DNA of 64,000 nt from JAGNXB01 sp964471595 (lineage in GTDB: Bacteria > Bacteroidota > Bacteroidia > Chitinophagales > Saprospiraceae), in NCBI GenBank assembly GCA_964471595.1, contig CAYYGN010000001.1, positions 62,001 through 126,000 on the forward strand, written 5' to 3'. The translations under genes and the position numbers were made by a program. The notes under the pieces are model-generated. The model saw nothing but the letters and a program-made list of their open reading frames with translations. It did no database searches and was not told the origin of the DNA. Below, one piece after another: positions 49,419 to 58,133 of this stretch (within the stretch, counting starts at the first letter, position 1; every line of letters starts with the position of its first letter).

Positions 49419-51308
49419 TCAGTCCCGGACCGGTTTATAACCCAACAAGTCGTCCAGTGTGCCTCTCGATACAGCATGATACCCCGGACGGGCATGCGTA
49501 TAAATGCGGAGCGCGTCTTTTTCTCTTCCATTTTCCTTGAGACTGCGATACAGGGGAACCAGAAATTTCCTGCGCCCATGTTTTTTAAGGAAGGTTTCCA
49601 GACGTTCAAGTACCTCATCTCGGTAGGGGGTCTTCATGGTTTGCTCAAACCAGGCGGCCTGGTACTCGGCATTCTCGGAATTGGAAAAATCAAATTGGCG
49701 ATCCAGGGCGGCTAGATCTGCCTGTGCCGGCAGGTGCCTCAAGAAATGCAGCCACATCTGGGCTTTCCATCCCGCCGTATCCGAGGCGCCAAGGGTCTGT
49801 CCCAAAGCAATTTTGCCGAGAGCGGCATCCACCCGGTCAAAACTTTCAGATTGAGGAAGATCGACGTTGTCAGGCAGTCCCGTACCATACACCCATTCAT
49901 CAATGCGCAAACGGGACGCTTCATCCGGAATCGCCCGCCTTAAATGGATCACAAAGGCTTCGGTCGTAACAGCCCCGAATGCATGGGTTTGGAACCATTC
50001 CTGGAGAATTCGGTCCAATACTTCCCTACCGTAAATGCTTTCAATAGTCCGCAGAAACAAATAACCTTTTTCATAAGCCACCCTTGTCAATGCATCGTCC
50101 GGATTTCTTCCTTTGAGCTGGAGTTTCAAACGGGTATCAGGATGATCCCAGCCTTTGGCATCCATGACCTGCACCAATGACTGGTGACCCAATACCGCCA
50201 ACATCTCACTGAGTTCTTTGCCATAAAGGGCTTCCATGATGCGCCGTTCGAAATAGACGGTAAAGCCTTCATTGAGCCAGAAATCGTTCCATGTGGCATT
50301 CGTCACCAGGTTGCCCGACCAGGAATGAGCCAGTTCATGGGCCACAATGGTTGTCAGGGATCGGTCACCGGCGAGGACAGAAGGAGTCAGGAAGGTCAGT
50401 CGTGGGTTTTCCATACCGCCAAACGGGAAAGAAGGCGGCAAAACCAACAAGTCATAGCGTTCCCATTGGTAAGGGCCATACAGATTTTCCGCAGCCTCCA
50501 TCATTTTTTCGGTGTCCTCGAATTCCCAGGCGGCAGACAACAGTACATCCGGCTGGGCATATACGCCTGTCCGGTGGCCGTAAGGACGATAGGCAATATC
50601 ACCGGCAGCCAGAGCCATCAGGTAGGCTGGTACGGGGTTGTCCATGGAGAAGACATAAATGCCGTCCGGGCTGCTCATGGTTGGATTGGAGGCACTCATC
50701 AGCGCCATCATGCCTACAGGCACTTTTACCCGGGCATGAAAGGTGAACCGGATACCCGGTGAATCCTGACAAGGAAGCCAGCTACGCGCCAGGATGGCCT
50801 GACTCTGTGTGTACAGGAATGGTGACGATTGCCCCGTCTGCTCCGGAGAGAGCCATTGTAAGGCAGCAGCTTGGGGTTTGGTCCTGTAACGAACGGTCAC
50901 CTGCTCGGTTTCCGGATCCAATGGAATCGTCAGGGAACGACCGAGCAGTGGATCTTCATCCCCCCATTGGAATGCAACAGGATCGGAGCGACTGTCGATG
51001 GTGACCGAGGATACCTCCATGTCCCGGGTATCGAGAATCACCTCTTTCGCATTGTCATGATCCACATCCCATATGGCGATTCCTTCCAGGACTTTTTCCT
51101 CAAACAGGACCGTCAGATCCAATTGCAAACGGGTTACCCTTGCCTCGTCTGGACGAGCCCATGAATGCGGGTCATACATCTCCGGTTCTGGAATATGTAT
51201 GTTGGGTCCGGATGAGGAACTATTGCGCTCTCCGCATCCGATGACCAATAAAACCACCAGGGCCAACAGAGACCCATGAAATGAGAAAGCGTACACCATA
51301 ATTTTCAT
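49419..51308 (-). CDS. M1 family aminopeptidase lipoprotein (LTA4H/ApB-like)
   Basis: A 629-residue exported metallopeptidase. The N-terminus is a signal ending in VIGC, so it is a lipoprotein. The M1 fold is complete: substrate motif PFGGMENPRLTFL (GGMEN), zinc site HELAHSWSGNLVTNATWNDF with the third ligand in FWLNEGFTVYFE (HExxHx18E), then a helical C-terminal domain of the leukotriene A4 hydrolase/aminopeptidase B type. It trims N-terminal residues from peptides in the periplasm or on the surface. The ATG used leaves 12 upstream in-frame codons that are not needed. Confidence 0.93.
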   Translation of the reverse strand: MKIMVYAFSFHGSLLALVVLLVIGCGERNSSSSGPNIHIPEPEMYDPHSWARPDEARVTRLQLDLTVLFEEKVLEGIAIWDVDHDNAKEVILDTRDMEVSSVTIDSRSDPVAFQWGDEDPLLGRSLTIPLDPETEQVTVRYRTKPQAAALQWLSPEQTGQSSPFLYTQSQAILARSWLPCQDSPGIRFTFHARVKVPVGMMALMSASNPTMSSPDGIYVFSMDNPVPAYLMALAAGDIAYRPYGHRTGVYAQPDVLLSAAWEFEDTEKMMEAAENLYGPYQWERYDLLVLPPSFPFGGMENPRLTFLTPSVLAGDRSLTTIVAHELAHSWSGNLVTNATWNDFWLNEGFTVYFERRIMEALYGKELSEMLAVLGHQSLVQVMDAKGWDHPDTRLKLQLKGRNPDDALTRVAYEKGYLFLRTIESIYGREVLDRILQEWFQTHAFGAVTTEAFVIHLRRAIPDEASRLRIDEWVYGTGLPDNVDLPQSESFDRVDAALGKIALGQTLGASDTAGWKAQMWLHFLRHLPAQADLAALDRQFDFSNSENAEYQAAWFEQTMKTPYRDEVLERLETFLKKHGRRKFLVPLYRSLKENGREKDALRIYTHARPGYHAVSRGTLDDLLGYKPVRD

Positions 51309-51391
51309 TAAACCCCAAATGTCGGCATTGCCCCCCATTTGCATCCCAAAGCAGGAGTTGGTCCCGGACTTTCCGGATGAGGATAAGCCCC

Positions 51392-51399
51392 TACATTTG
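51392..51399 (+). promoter_or_regulatory. -7 element TACATTTG abutting the universal stress protein
   Basis: An exact TAnnTTTG match ending four bases before the ATG, again implying a leaderless message and fixing the start. Confidence 0.6.
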
Positions 51400-51403
51400 C
51401 ACC

Positions 51404-52204
51404 ATGCATCGAATCCTGGTACCCGTCGATTTCTCCGCGAACGCGGAATCTGCCTTCAACTATGCCCTTCATTTGGCTGCCGGACTGCCCGTCCACCTGT
51501 TGGTACTTCTCCATGTACAAAAGCCTGACCCGGAACTGGCAGAAAGCCTCGATTCCGGGCATCCGGAAGTATTGCTGTCCAGGATGACCAAAGCTGCCGA
51601 AACCCGCCTTGGGGAGGATGTCACCGTGCTGGCGAAAGTCCTGAAGGGAATTCCGGAAGAAGTGATCGAACGCCTGGCCATGCAGTTCGAGGCCGATTTG
51701 ATTATCATGGGCACTTGCGGTGAAGGGCTGGCAAGCAGGCAAGGCCAATTCCTTGGTTCCGTGAGCGGGTCCATGTTCAAGCACACCGAATTACCCTTGC
51801 TCTTTGTCCCGGAAGGGACAACATTTATCTCGCCGGTCCGGATTGCTTTCATCATGAAATCCTTGATGATCCACAAACCCGGCGTATTGAAACCCCTCAT
51901 CGACCTGGCCACTGCCTTTGAAACAGAGATCAGTGTCGTACAAATCAAAGCTTCCTCCCTGGAAGAATCCTATGACAAGGAGTCCAATCTCGCATTCGGG
52001 GACGTCCTGCACAACCTTTACCAGTTGACCTGCGAAAAAGTGCCGGAAGGCATAGAAAGGGTCATCCGGACTTTTGATCCACAAATTCTATGTGTCATCC
52101 GGAGAAGGAGAGATTTCTTCGAATCCCTTTTCAAAGCCAGGTCGATAGCTGCCAATGACTTCAACAGCAGTGTTCCTGTTCTGGTGCTCCAGGGGGTGCG
52201 CTGA
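51404..52204 (+). CDS. Universal stress protein, tandem Usp domains
   Basis: A 266-residue tandem universal stress protein. Domain 1 has RILVPVDFSANAESAFNYAL and the nucleotide-binding loop IIMGTCGEGLASRQGQFLGS followed by SGSMFKHTELPLLFVPE. Domain 2 is degenerate (IAFIMKSLMIHKPGVLKPLI) and lacks the G-x2-G-x9-GS loop, so only one ATP site is expected. Such proteins bind ATP and help survival under stress. It converges on the DUF4293 gene. Confidence 0.9.
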   Translation: MHRILVPVDFSANAESAFNYALHLAAGLPVHLLVLLHVQKPDPELAESLDSGHPEVLLSRMTKAAETRLGEDVTVLAKVLKGIPEEVIERLAMQFEADLIIMGTCGEGLASRQGQFLGSVSGSMFKHTELPLLFVPEGTTFISPVRIAFIMKSLMIHKPGVLKPLIDLATAFETEISVVQIKASSLEESYDKESNLAFGDVLHNLYQLTCEKVPEGIERVIRTFDPQILCVIRRRRDFFESLFKARSIAANDFNSSVPVLVLQGVR

Positions 52205-52217
52205 CATCAGCTCCTCG

Positions 52218-52685
52218 TTAACGCAAGCGGTCCATCGACCGGACCAAACGGTCATCCCGTCGTATTGCGCGAATAGCCAGCCCACAGCAAACAATCACCA
52301 ACACGCAGAGCAACACGCCATATCCGATCTTAAACCGGAAGGCAGCGGCATCAAGTTGGACATATTCCCGGTAAAACAAAACAGAGGCAAGGACCAGGAA
52401 AAGCATCTGTGAGATCAGGACCAAGCGGGTCCAAACGATTTGCCTGCCCCTGTGTTTGAACTGAAAAACGGCTGCCAGTGCCATCAATCCGGCAGTAACG
52501 GTCAATAGGATCATCAGCCAATGATCTGCTACCTCAAAGATGCCATCCGACAGCATGGTCACCCCTTTCTTGGGCGGTTCAGTGAGGCTGCCTTCGACGG
52601 AAGCAAGGGGAAAAAGCGGTGCAAACAACAGGAAAGCCAACAGGGCGCCGCCGAGCAGATAAACGGTCTGGATCCGTTGTAGCAT
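52218..52685 (-). CDS. DUF4293 family membrane protein
   Basis: A 155-residue integral membrane protein with four hydrophobic helices. The start MLQRIQTVYLLGGALLAFLL is the DUF4293 signature, followed by a loop with FPLASVEGSL and a third helix after HRGRQIVWTRLVLISQMLFL. The family is restricted to Bacteroidota and has no known role. A TATCTTGC box lies just upstream. The tail is basic (RAIRRDDRLVRSMDRLR). Confidence 0.88.
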   Translation of the reverse strand: MLQRIQTVYLLGGALLAFLLFAPLFPLASVEGSLTEPPKKGVTMLSDGIFEVADHWLMILLTVTAGLMALAAVFQFKHRGRQIVWTRLVLISQMLFLVLASVLFYREYVQLDAAAFRFKIGYGVLLCVLVIVCCGLAIRAIRRDDRLVRSMDRLR

Positions 52686-52703
52686 GGAGGTTGTAATTTT
52701 GGC

Positions 52704-52711
52704 GCAAGATA
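52704..52711 (-). promoter_or_regulatory. -7-like element TATCTTGC for the DUF4293 gene
   Basis: Reading leftward, TATCTTGC differs from TAnnTTTG at one position and lies 18 nt before the ATG. Confidence 0.35.
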
Positions 52712-52757
52712 GGACAACCCTGAACCACTTTGACCGGGGATTCGGCTATTCGTTGGG

Positions 52758-53882
52758 ATGATCAGTTTTTGGGAACGAGACACGAGCCTGGCAGATGTGG
52801 ATTTCCTCATCATCGGAGCTGGTATCACCGGCATGAATGCCGCTATCGCCTTGAAAAGCAGGCATCCCCTGGCCCGTGTCCTGGTCATTGACCGGCATCC
52901 GTGGGGAGGAGGTGCCAGTTACAGAAATGCCGGGTTTGCCTGCCTGGGCAGTCCCACCGAGTTGGAAGCAGATTTGGCAAGATTTGGAGAAAACGTCACG
53001 CTCGATCTGGTGGAAATGCGATGGAAAGGTCTCAACAGGCTTTTGCAAAAGCTCGAAGGCGCTGATATTGATCTAGCCTGGTGCGGGGGCATGGAAGTAT
53101 TCCCTGCCGGGGACGAAGAGGCCTTACAACGGGCCATGCAAATGCTCCCATTCCTGAATAAAGCTTTCCGGCAAATCACGGGTGACCGTCAAAACTTCCA
53201 TGTGGCAGAGGAGTTGCCGGCAGGCATACGGGAGCTGGAAGGGGCCATCCGTATCGCCCGGGAAGGCAGGCTGCATCCCGGCAAAATGATGCAGGCTTTG
53301 TCGGCACTGGCCGGCGGACTGGGCGTTTCGTTGCTGCGAGGCTTGGAGGTAAGCCAACTGGATCCCACAGATAAAGGCATTCGCGTAACACTGGGAGGTC
53401 ACGCCTCTTTCCATGCCGGATCGGTAGGTATCGCTACCAATGGCTTCACCGCCGACTGGTATCCCGGGTTACCGGTTTATCCGGCACGCAATCAGGTCTT
53501 TCTGACGCATCCATTGGGCAATCTGGCATGGGATACTTGTATGCATTATCACCAGGGATATGTATATGCGAGACGGGTCGATAACCGTTTGCTGATTGGA
53601 GGAGCCAGACATTTGGCTCTCCAAACGGAAACCATGTCCGAAGAAGGAATTACCCAACCGATTCGCGCATATCTCACTGCGTTTGCTCAACGCCACTTCG
53701 GCCTGGACCTTTCCGCTGGATTTGCTTATGAATGGAGTGGCACTCTCGGCGTGGGCGACGCCAAACATCCCTATATCGAGGATCTTGGAGATCGTGTCCA
53801 TGCAGCCGTTCGATTGGGCGGAATGGGCGTTGCCATCGGAACCCTTGTCGGAGAATCTCTCGCCCACCGAATGGCACCATGA
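52758..53882 (+). CDS. FAD-dependent oxidoreductase (DAO/glycine-oxidase fold)
   Basis: A 374-residue flavoenzyme of the D-amino-acid-oxidase-like family. The FAD-binding strand is VDFLIIGAGITGMNAAIALK, followed by LVIDRHPWGGGASYRNAGFA with the flavin-anchoring GGASYRN, and the C-terminal flavin motif VRLGGMGVAIGTLVGESLA. Such enzymes oxidise amines or amino acids (gamma-glutamylputrescine oxidase, glycine oxidase); the substrate here is unknown. The stop overlaps the start of the OstA-like gene (ATGA), so production of the two is coupled although they seem unrelated. Confidence 0.87.
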   Translation: MISFWERDTSLADVDFLIIGAGITGMNAAIALKSRHPLARVLVIDRHPWGGGASYRNAGFACLGSPTELEADLARFGENVTLDLVEMRWKGLNRLLQKLEGADIDLAWCGGMEVFPAGDEEALQRAMQMLPFLNKAFRQITGDRQNFHVAEELPAGIRELEGAIRIAREGRLHPGKMMQALSALAGGLGVSLLRGLEVSQLDPTDKGIRVTLGGHASFHAGSVGIATNGFTADWYPGLPVYPARNQVFLTHPLGNLAWDTCMHYHQGYVYARRVDNRLLIGGARHLALQTETMSEEGITQPIRAYLTAFAQRHFGLDLSAGFAYEWSGTLGVGDAKHPYIEDLGDRVHAAVRLGGMGVAIGTLVGESLAHRMAP

Positions 53883-55720
53883 AAAGATTACCGGAATTGG
53901 TTCTGTTCCTGTTGGGAATGACTGCCCTTGGTCATCCTTCCTTGGCTCAGGAACCCGGGACGCCGAGAACCGTCCATATCATCTACTCCCATGACTACTA
54001 CTATGAAGACTCGCCGGCAGGCAGGAAAGAATTCCTCGGCGGCGAGGTCAGATTGAGACATGACAGCACCTTCCTTTTTTGCGACACCGCTTACCTTTTT
54101 GGCCCGACAGTGGATGCACTGGGCAATACGTCCATCGTCCAGGGGGATTCACTGCGCATTTACGCCGATACCTTGACCTATGACAGCCACACCGGCGTTG
54201 CCATACTATTAGGTCGGGTCCTCCTGGAAAACGGCAACCAACGATTGATGACCAGCCGACTGAATTATGATACACGCGCCCGGATCGGATATTACGGAGA
54301 AGGCGCCTGGCTGGAGCACGATGATACCCGGATTTACAGCCGCAGAGGCACGTATCTGGTAAGTGACCAACTGGTCCAGTTCCTGGATTCTGTCCAGATC
54401 CAAAGTCCGGACTTTCGCCTGAGGGCGGATTCCATGCGCTACAGTATACGGGACGATCGCGCCATTTTCACCGGACCCACCCGCATCCGCCAGGACAATG
54501 CCCAGTTATACTGCGAAGCGGGATTTTATGCTTTGGGTGAAGGATACGGCTGGTTTGAGGAGAACGCCCAATTTGCCGACACCAGCCGGCGGGCTACTGC
54601 GGATCGCATCTATTACAACCAAACCTCCGGAGAGATCCGGCTGGTCGGTCAGGCAGATTACCGGGAGGGAGAACGCCAGGCCACCGGAGATTCTCTCTAT
54701 TATCATGAATCTACGGGTGAGTTCCTCGTCCGGGGGAATGCTTTTCTCAAGGACGGCACACAAACCATTGAAGCAGATGGCGTTGACTATAATGTCCGCA
54801 CAGAACAATTCCGCACGACCGGAAGAGCCAGTATCAGGGACGGCGCGCAGTGGTTGACGGCAGATCGTGTGGAAAACCGGGATACCAGCGGCATTGTCCT
54901 TGTGGAGGGCCATGTCCTTTGGCGGGATACTAGCGCCTTCATCACGCTCCAATGCGATTCGGCCCTGTACCATCGCCCAACCGGATATCTGCAGGCCATG
55001 GGTCAACCCCCATTGCTCATTCAAGTGATCGAGGGGGATACTTTGTTTCTGGTTGCTGACCAGATCATTGCCCGGGAGGATACTGGCGCCATGGCCGGCC
55101 GCACCATTCGCGCCTTCCACAACGTGTTTGTTTACAAATCCGACCTCCAGGCCATTTGCGATTCTCTGGCTTTTGTCGAGAAGGATTCCATGTTCTATTT
55201 CTACCAGGATCCCGTCGTTTGGTCGGAAGATACCACCCAATTCACGGCAGATACCCTGCTTATCAGGATGTCCGACAACAAACTTGATTCCATCTTTCTC
55301 CTCCGACAAAGCATGATCGTGACCAGTCCGGACAGGCAACACTTCAACCAAATCAAGGGACGATACATCACGGGAGCCTTCCGGGACAACGCCATCCACC
55401 GGATGGACGTCAACGGAAACGCCGAAGCGATTTATTACGCCCAGGATGAAGATCTCGCCTTCATCGGCGTTAATCAATCCGCCTGCAGCGATATGGTTTT
55501 GTTATTTGAAAACAACCATGTCAAGGATATCTTCTATTTGAAAGAACCCCGTTCATCCATGACGCCGATGGGACAAGTTGATCATGGCAGTTTGCGTTTG
55601 GAAGGGTTCAAATGGCGCGATATGGACCGTCCGCTCAGTCTGTCGGACATTCGCACCCGCTGGATCATAGCCGCTGGAGTGGCCGCCAATGAGGAGGAAG
55701 AAGCCAAAGATTGGCATTGA
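53879..55720 (+). CDS. OstA/LptA-like LPS transport protein
   Basis: A 613-residue exported protein with a signal peptide (MKRLPELVLFLLGMTALGHP, cleaved near SLAQ). The body is a long run of OstA-like beta-jellyroll repeats with the recurring pattern of D-x-x-x-Y strands, for example DSLRIYADTLTYDSHTGVAI, DSMRYSIRDDRAIFTGPTRI, ADRIYYNQTSGEIRLVGQAD and DSLYYHESTGEFLVRGNA. This is the large periplasmic LPS-bridge protein that takes the LptA role in Bacteroidota. Together with lptE and kdsB it supports LPS transport and synthesis. It is translationally coupled to an FAD oxidoreductase. Confidence 0.9.
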   Translation: MKRLPELVLFLLGMTALGHPSLAQEPGTPRTVHIIYSHDYYYEDSPAGRKEFLGGEVRLRHDSTFLFCDTAYLFGPTVDALGNTSIVQGDSLRIYADTLTYDSHTGVAILLGRVLLENGNQRLMTSRLNYDTRARIGYYGEGAWLEHDDTRIYSRRGTYLVSDQLVQFLDSVQIQSPDFRLRADSMRYSIRDDRAIFTGPTRIRQDNAQLYCEAGFYALGEGYGWFEENAQFADTSRRATADRIYYNQTSGEIRLVGQADYREGERQATGDSLYYHESTGEFLVRGNAFLKDGTQTIEADGVDYNVRTEQFRTTGRASIRDGAQWLTADRVENRDTSGIVLVEGHVLWRDTSAFITLQCDSALYHRPTGYLQAMGQPPLLIQVIEGDTLFLVADQIIAREDTGAMAGRTIRAFHNVFVYKSDLQAICDSLAFVEKDSMFYFYQDPVVWSEDTTQFTADTLLIRMSDNKLDSIFLLRQSMIVTSPDRQHFNQIKGRYITGAFRDNAIHRMDVNGNAEAIYYAQDEDLAFIGVNQSACSDMVLLFENNHVKDIFYLKEPRSSMTPMGQVDHGSLRLEGFKWRDMDRPLSLSDIRTRWIIAAGVAANEEEEAKDWH

Positions 55721-55730
55721 TGGCCTCCAA

Positions 55731-55766
55731 CAAAAAGGCGGAAGAAGGAATATCCCTCTTCCGCCT
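55731..55766 (-). terminator. Intrinsic terminator of rplU-rpmA
   Basis: Read leftward, AGGCGGAAGA, an 11-nt loop and TCTTCCGCCT form a perfect ten-base-pair stem followed by TTTTTG. It terminates the ribosomal protein operon; on the other strand no T tail follows the OstA-like gene. Confidence 0.85.
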
Positions 55767-55789
55767 CAGGTATTCGGGAGGCACAACGC

Positions 55790-56437
55790 TCAGGAAGCCC
55801 TGCCTCCGTCCAATTTGCTTTGCAACTCCTTGAGCTCGTCAAATTTGCCTTCTGCGGCCAAACGCGATTGTGCCGGCCAAGTGGTCGGATCATGCATTTG
55901 ATAACGGCTTCCGGCCTCGGCCAAAACCTCTTTGATCCTTTCCGGTTGGGCTTCTGCCAGTTTGGCCCAGGTATCCCACCCGGCATCTTTGAGAAGTTGT
56001 TCGATCTTGGGACCAACACCTTCAATGATCTTCAGGTCATCCTGTTTTACCTTGGCAGCCTTGGCTTTTACCGGGGCATCCGCCACAACGGGCTTCTGCG
56101 TGGTCTCCGGAGCCACCTCTGGGGTAGTAACGGCTTTGGTCACCGATTTTTTAACGGATGCCACAGTTTCCTTCACCTCTCCGGCAGCTTGCAGAATGTT
56201 GACGAAGGTCCGGTCTTTACGGCCAACCTTGTATTGAACCACGCCATCCGTCAGGGCGAAAAGGGTGAAATCCCTCCCAATGCCGACATTGACGCCAGGG
56301 TGAAATTTGGTGCCCCGTTGACGAACCAAAATATTACCGGCACGAACATCCTGTCCACCGAAAATTTTGACACCGAGACGCTTGCTTTTGCTGTCGCGCC
56401 CGTTATCCGAACTACCTACTCCTTTCTTATGGGCCAT
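55790..56437 (-). CDS. rpmA: 50S ribosomal protein L27 with C-terminal helix-hairpin-helix extension
   Basis: The first 85 residues are a normal L27 (AHKKGVGSSDNGRDSKSKRL, VRAGNILVRQRGTKFHPG, GRDFTLFALTDGVVQYKV). A low-complexity Lys/Ala/Pro linker (residues about 95-130) then leads to about 80 residues with a helix-hairpin-helix: DDLKIIEGVGPKIEQLLKDA, followed by TWAKLAEA and RYQMHDPTTWPAQSRLAA. The total of 215 residues is more than twice the usual L27 length of 85-90. From memory, this type of extension is usually found on L21 in Bacteroidota; here L21 is short and L27 carries it. The HhH could bind rRNA or DNA; its role on the ribosome is unknown. Confidence 0.92.
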   Translation of the reverse strand: MAHKKGVGSSDNGRDSKSKRLGVKIFGGQDVRAGNILVRQRGTKFHPGVNVGIGRDFTLFALTDGVVQYKVGRKDRTFVNILQAAGEVKETVASVKKSVTKAVTTPEVAPETTQKPVVADAPVKAKAAKVKQDDLKIIEGVGPKIEQLLKDAGWDTWAKLAEAQPERIKEVLAEAGSRYQMHDPTTWPAQSRLAAEGKFDELKELQSKLDGGRAS

Positions 56438-56451
56438 GGTGGCAAGGGTTT

Positions 56452-56763
56452 TTAAGCGTTAATGGATTCAATCCGGATGCGGGAGAAAGACTGACGATGG
56501 CCATTCTTCACCCGGTATCCTTTCCGGCGTTTCTTTTTGAAAACGATGACTTTGTCGCCTTTCTGACGACCGAGAACCACCGCTTCGACACGTGCGCCCT
56601 GCAGGAAGGGCTGGCCCATACTGACCTTTCCATCCCGGTCAGTCAGATGAACCTCCTGGAAAGAGACCTTTTCTCCCTCCCCTGCCTCCAGCTGGTGGAC
56701 GAAGAGCTCCTGCCCTTCCTCGACTTTGAATTGCTGACCAGCAATAGTGACAATGGCAAACAT
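56452..56763 (-). CDS. rplU: 50S ribosomal protein L21
   Basis: A 103-residue L21 with the normal sequence: MFAIVTIAGQQFKVEEGQEL, GQPFLQGARVEAVVLGRQKG and the rRNA-binding KVIVFKKKRRKGYRVKNGHR. It is the standard length with no C-terminal extension. It is transcribed with rpmA 14 nt downstream from one promoter and shares the terminator at 55731-55766. Confidence 0.97.
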   Translation of the reverse strand: MFAIVTIAGQQFKVEEGQELFVHQLEAGEGEKVSFQEVHLTDRDGKVSMGQPFLQGARVEAVVLGRQKGDKVIVFKKKRRKGYRVKNGHRQSFSRIRIESINA

Positions 56764-56789
56764 AGATTGAGGTTTAGATTAAGCGGCTG

Positions 56790-56820
56790 CAAAGGTAAGC
56801 CGATTTTTTCAAATACCAAA
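56790..56820 (-). promoter_or_regulatory. TTTG-N19-TACCTTTG promoter for rplU-rpmA
   Basis: Read leftward, TTTG (56820-56817) lies 19 nt before TACCTTTG (56797-56790), with a leader of about 26 nt to the rplU ATG. This is a full two-box Bacteroidota promoter. Confidence 0.7.
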
Positions 56821-56864
56821 GTGTTCATCATCAGGAAGTTTCTATCATTTCGGGAGAGTCACAC

Positions 56865-58133
56865 CTATACATAATCGGCCAGGGTCAAATGGACCTTCAC
56901 GCGCTGATCTCCACGTATTATTTTGATAATCACCGATTTACCCGGCTTCCCTTGCAAACAACGCTGTATACCGACCAGTTTCCTCCAGGCAGCAGGCCAC
57001 CCGTTTATCGCTCTGATCTCGTCCCCGGGAAGAAGACCGGCCAGGTCCCCAGGCGATCCCGGTACCACTTCGTGGATGACAAATCGATCCAGATCAGCAC
57101 CGCTGGCCAATACGAACAATCCGCTTCTGTCCGAAGGCGGCTCCTTGCTCCCGGACTTGCCCGGAACCAAATGAAGTCGTTTCCCGGGGTAATCCAGTAT
57201 GACGAGGAACTGCTCGAGCCAACGATTGCCTATCAGTCCATGACGACCATTCAGAAATGAAGTGTCGGGGTACTCTCGGATATCCTGAAAATTGGCGATC
57301 AGATGGCAGCTGTTGATTGGCGGTGTGCCAAAAGCCTCAATCCGACCTCGGGCTCCCATGATAAAGCCCCCTAATCCTACGCCCAGCGTGCCATGTACAG
57401 CGCGATCCGGAAGACGAATGGCGTCATGACTGTCCGTCAGGAGCAACAGGGAAAGTGCCGCTCCGGTATCCAACAGCAGGCGGATTTGGGCAGCCGTATC
57501 CGTCGCCGTTTGTTGATAGGGGAGGCTCACATACGGTTTGTTGCGCACAATTTCCAAAGGAATGGATTCGGCTCCCGAAGGAACGCGATATTGCGATGAA
57601 GTTGTCAGAAGTACTTCCTTTCGCCGGTAATCAATGCGAACCACAAACGGCTTGAGAATATCCGCTCCAATAATCCCGTGGATGGGTGTACCCGTACAAA
57701 CGTGAATCCTGAAGTAGTCGTCATGGGTCACCAGAATATCTCTTCCTGGAAAGGCATGACCACCCAGTTCCAGATCAACGCCGCGGATAAGGTCTGCCTC
57801 CACACGAGTTTCGAGGTCGGCTCCGATCAAGGAGAATGTTCGCTCCGGGACAAACCGCAATAATTCGCTGATCTCACGGTGGGTCAGAAGGGTGTATTCA
57901 GCGCCGGTATCCAGGATGAATCGAAGAGGGAATACATGGTGAAAAAGAACCTCTACGACCAGAAAGCCGTTTTCATAGGTAAATGGAATGCGGATGGTGC
58001 GGCCAACTGCCGGTATTTGTTGCGCCTCAACATGGGCGTAACTCCTGCCGGGCAAGCACAATGATGCTCCTGCTGTCATGATGACCAGGGCCAGGACCTG
58101 CCACCGTTTCGGGATGGGATTGTGCCGCTTCAT
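56865..58133 (-). CDS. Exported double retropepsin-like aspartyl protease with PDZ domain
   Basis: A 422-residue exported protein with a signal peptide (cleavage near SYAH). Two retropepsin-like domains follow: the first has the active-site triad FILDTGAEYTLL near residue 72 and the second RLLLDTGAALSLLLL near residue 222, each with a later IIGAD/LIGNR strand, so the polypeptide may fold as a self-contained dimer-like protease. A PDZ domain ends the protein (VVPGSPGDLAGLLPGDEIRA and the GKPGKSVIIKIIRGDQRVKV strand). This Bacteroidota family is known from sequence; substrates are unknown. The ATG overlaps the stop of the PLP decarboxylase gene by four bases, so it is the second gene of a coupled pair. 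Confidence 0.88.
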   Translation of the reverse strand: MKRHNPIPKRWQVLALVIMTAGASLCLPGRSYAHVEAQQIPAVGRTIRIPFTYENGFLVVEVLFHHVFPLRFILDTGAEYTLLTHREISELLRFVPERTFSLIGADLETRVEADLIRGVDLELGGHAFPGRDILVTHDDYFRIHVCTGTPIHGIIGADILKPFVVRIDYRRKEVLLTTSSQYRVPSGAESIPLEIVRNKPYVSLPYQQTATDTAAQIRLLLDTGAALSLLLLTDSHDAIRLPDRAVHGTLGVGLGGFIMGARGRIEAFGTPPINSCHLIANFQDIREYPDTSFLNGRHGLIGNRWLEQFLVILDYPGKRLHLVPGKSGSKEPPSDRSGLFVLASGADLDRFVIHEVVPGSPGDLAGLLPGDEIRAINGWPAAWRKLVGIQRCLQGKPGKSVIIKIIRGDQRVKVHLTLADYV

